From contig NZ_SMKL01000012.1 in assembly GCF_004348545.1 (NCBI RefSeq), positions 47,280-111,279 of the forward strand: DNA of 64,000 nucleotides, written 5' to 3'. The DNA is from Jiangella ureilytica. Its GTDB lineage: Bacteria; Actinomycetota; Actinomycetes; Jiangellales; Jiangellaceae. The translations under genes were made by a program, and so were the position numbers. Under the pieces are notes generated by a model. The model was not told the origin of the DNA and ran no database searches. It saw only the letters and a list, made by a program, of their open reading frames with translations. Positions 63,861 through 64,000 of the stretch are shown piece after piece (positions within the stretch are counted from its first letter, which is position 1; the number at the start of each line of letters is the position of its first letter).

Positions 63861-64000
63861 GTGAGTGAGGTCCAGGTCACGGAGGATCGACGCGGCGTCG
63901 GCCGGTTCGTTCCCGAGCTGTTCGTGCTGGCGCTGGTGGCGGCGGTCCTGTTCCGGCCGCGCGTGGCCGGCTGGTTCGACAGTGCGACCCTGCAGACGTG
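63861..64000 (+). CDS. Predicted permease, 3' end outside window
   Basis: Only 46 residues are visible, from GTG 63861 with GGAGGA upstream: a first membrane helix (ELFVLALVAAVLF) and RPRVAGWFDSATLQT. This opening resembles the PF03773 permease family (ArsP_1-like), but too little is present to be sure. The frame is open to base 64000. Confidence 0.45.
   Translation, partial: MSEVQVTEDRRGVGRFVPELFVLALVAAVLFRPRVAGWFDSATLQT

Overview
The window is very GC-rich chromosomal DNA, with frequent GTG starts, G/C-rich third codon positions and short, tightly packed genes. The families point to a high-GC Gram-positive actinomycete: SigB/SigF-type sigma factors, GAF-ANTAR, LAL/LuxR regulators, DUF6098, DUF7218, a type III PKS lipid cluster and a rifamycin-type element. 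A Jiangella/Streptomyces-like soil organism fits, but the genus cannot be fixed from this sequence. No tRNA, rRNA, CRISPR array, integrase or transposase was seen, so this reads as ordinary accessory chromosome.

Layout. 1-6 kb: end of a DUF559-type gene, a folded 69-bp inverted repeat, then a two-component system divergent from a tripartite tricarboxylate transporter (tctC-tctB-tctA). 6-13 kb: small regulators, RibD-like reductase, efflux pump, methyltransferase, desaturase and glycosyltransferase. 13-17 kb: a 1340-residue secreted metallophosphoesterase with three repeated cysteine-containing modules. 17-27 kb: LysR/LysE pair, a zinc-ribbon/discoidin-like membrane protein, a rifampicin monooxygenase (rox) under a near-perfect 37-bp palindrome resembling the rifamycin-associated element, a LAL regulator, flavin reductase and AraC regulator. 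27-37 kb: a stress island with topoisomerase IB, a ThDP oxidase with a SigB-like promoter, DUF7218, GAF-ANTAR, two SigB/SigF-type sigma factors in opposite orientation, a cold-shock protein, and between the sigma genes a decayed patch (molybdopterin-enzyme remnant, frameshifted Ig-like secreted protein).

37-44 kb is a biosynthetic island. Type III PKS, ICMT-like methyltransferase and FAD monooxygenase lie in the srsA-srsB-srsC order of phenolic-lipid pathways, followed by a SAM methyltransferase. A divergent UbiA prenyltransferase and geranylgeranyl-reductase-like flavoprotein suggest a methylated, possibly prenylated resorcinol or quinone lipid. 44-47 kb: thioredoxin and a MarR/MFS pair whose palindrome covers both start codons. 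47-57 kb appears to be one stress unit: an ECF41/SigJ-like sigma factor that has lost most of its C-terminal domain, two paralogous SDR genes, a hydrolase and a P-type ATPase. Sequences resembling the ECF41 promoter (TGTCAC then CGGTC) stand before both SDR-containing transcription units. The LAL regulator in this unit is broken by an internal deletion and the ATPase by a one-base frameshift.

57-64 kb: a DHA2 efflux pump with a candidate operator, an NfeD/SPFH pair, CsbD and other small stress-type proteins, a multiply frameshifted surface-protein remnant, and the first codons of a predicted permease at the window edge. Several independent broken genes suggest either real decay of accessory functions or indel errors in a GC-rich assembly; read-level checking would separate these.
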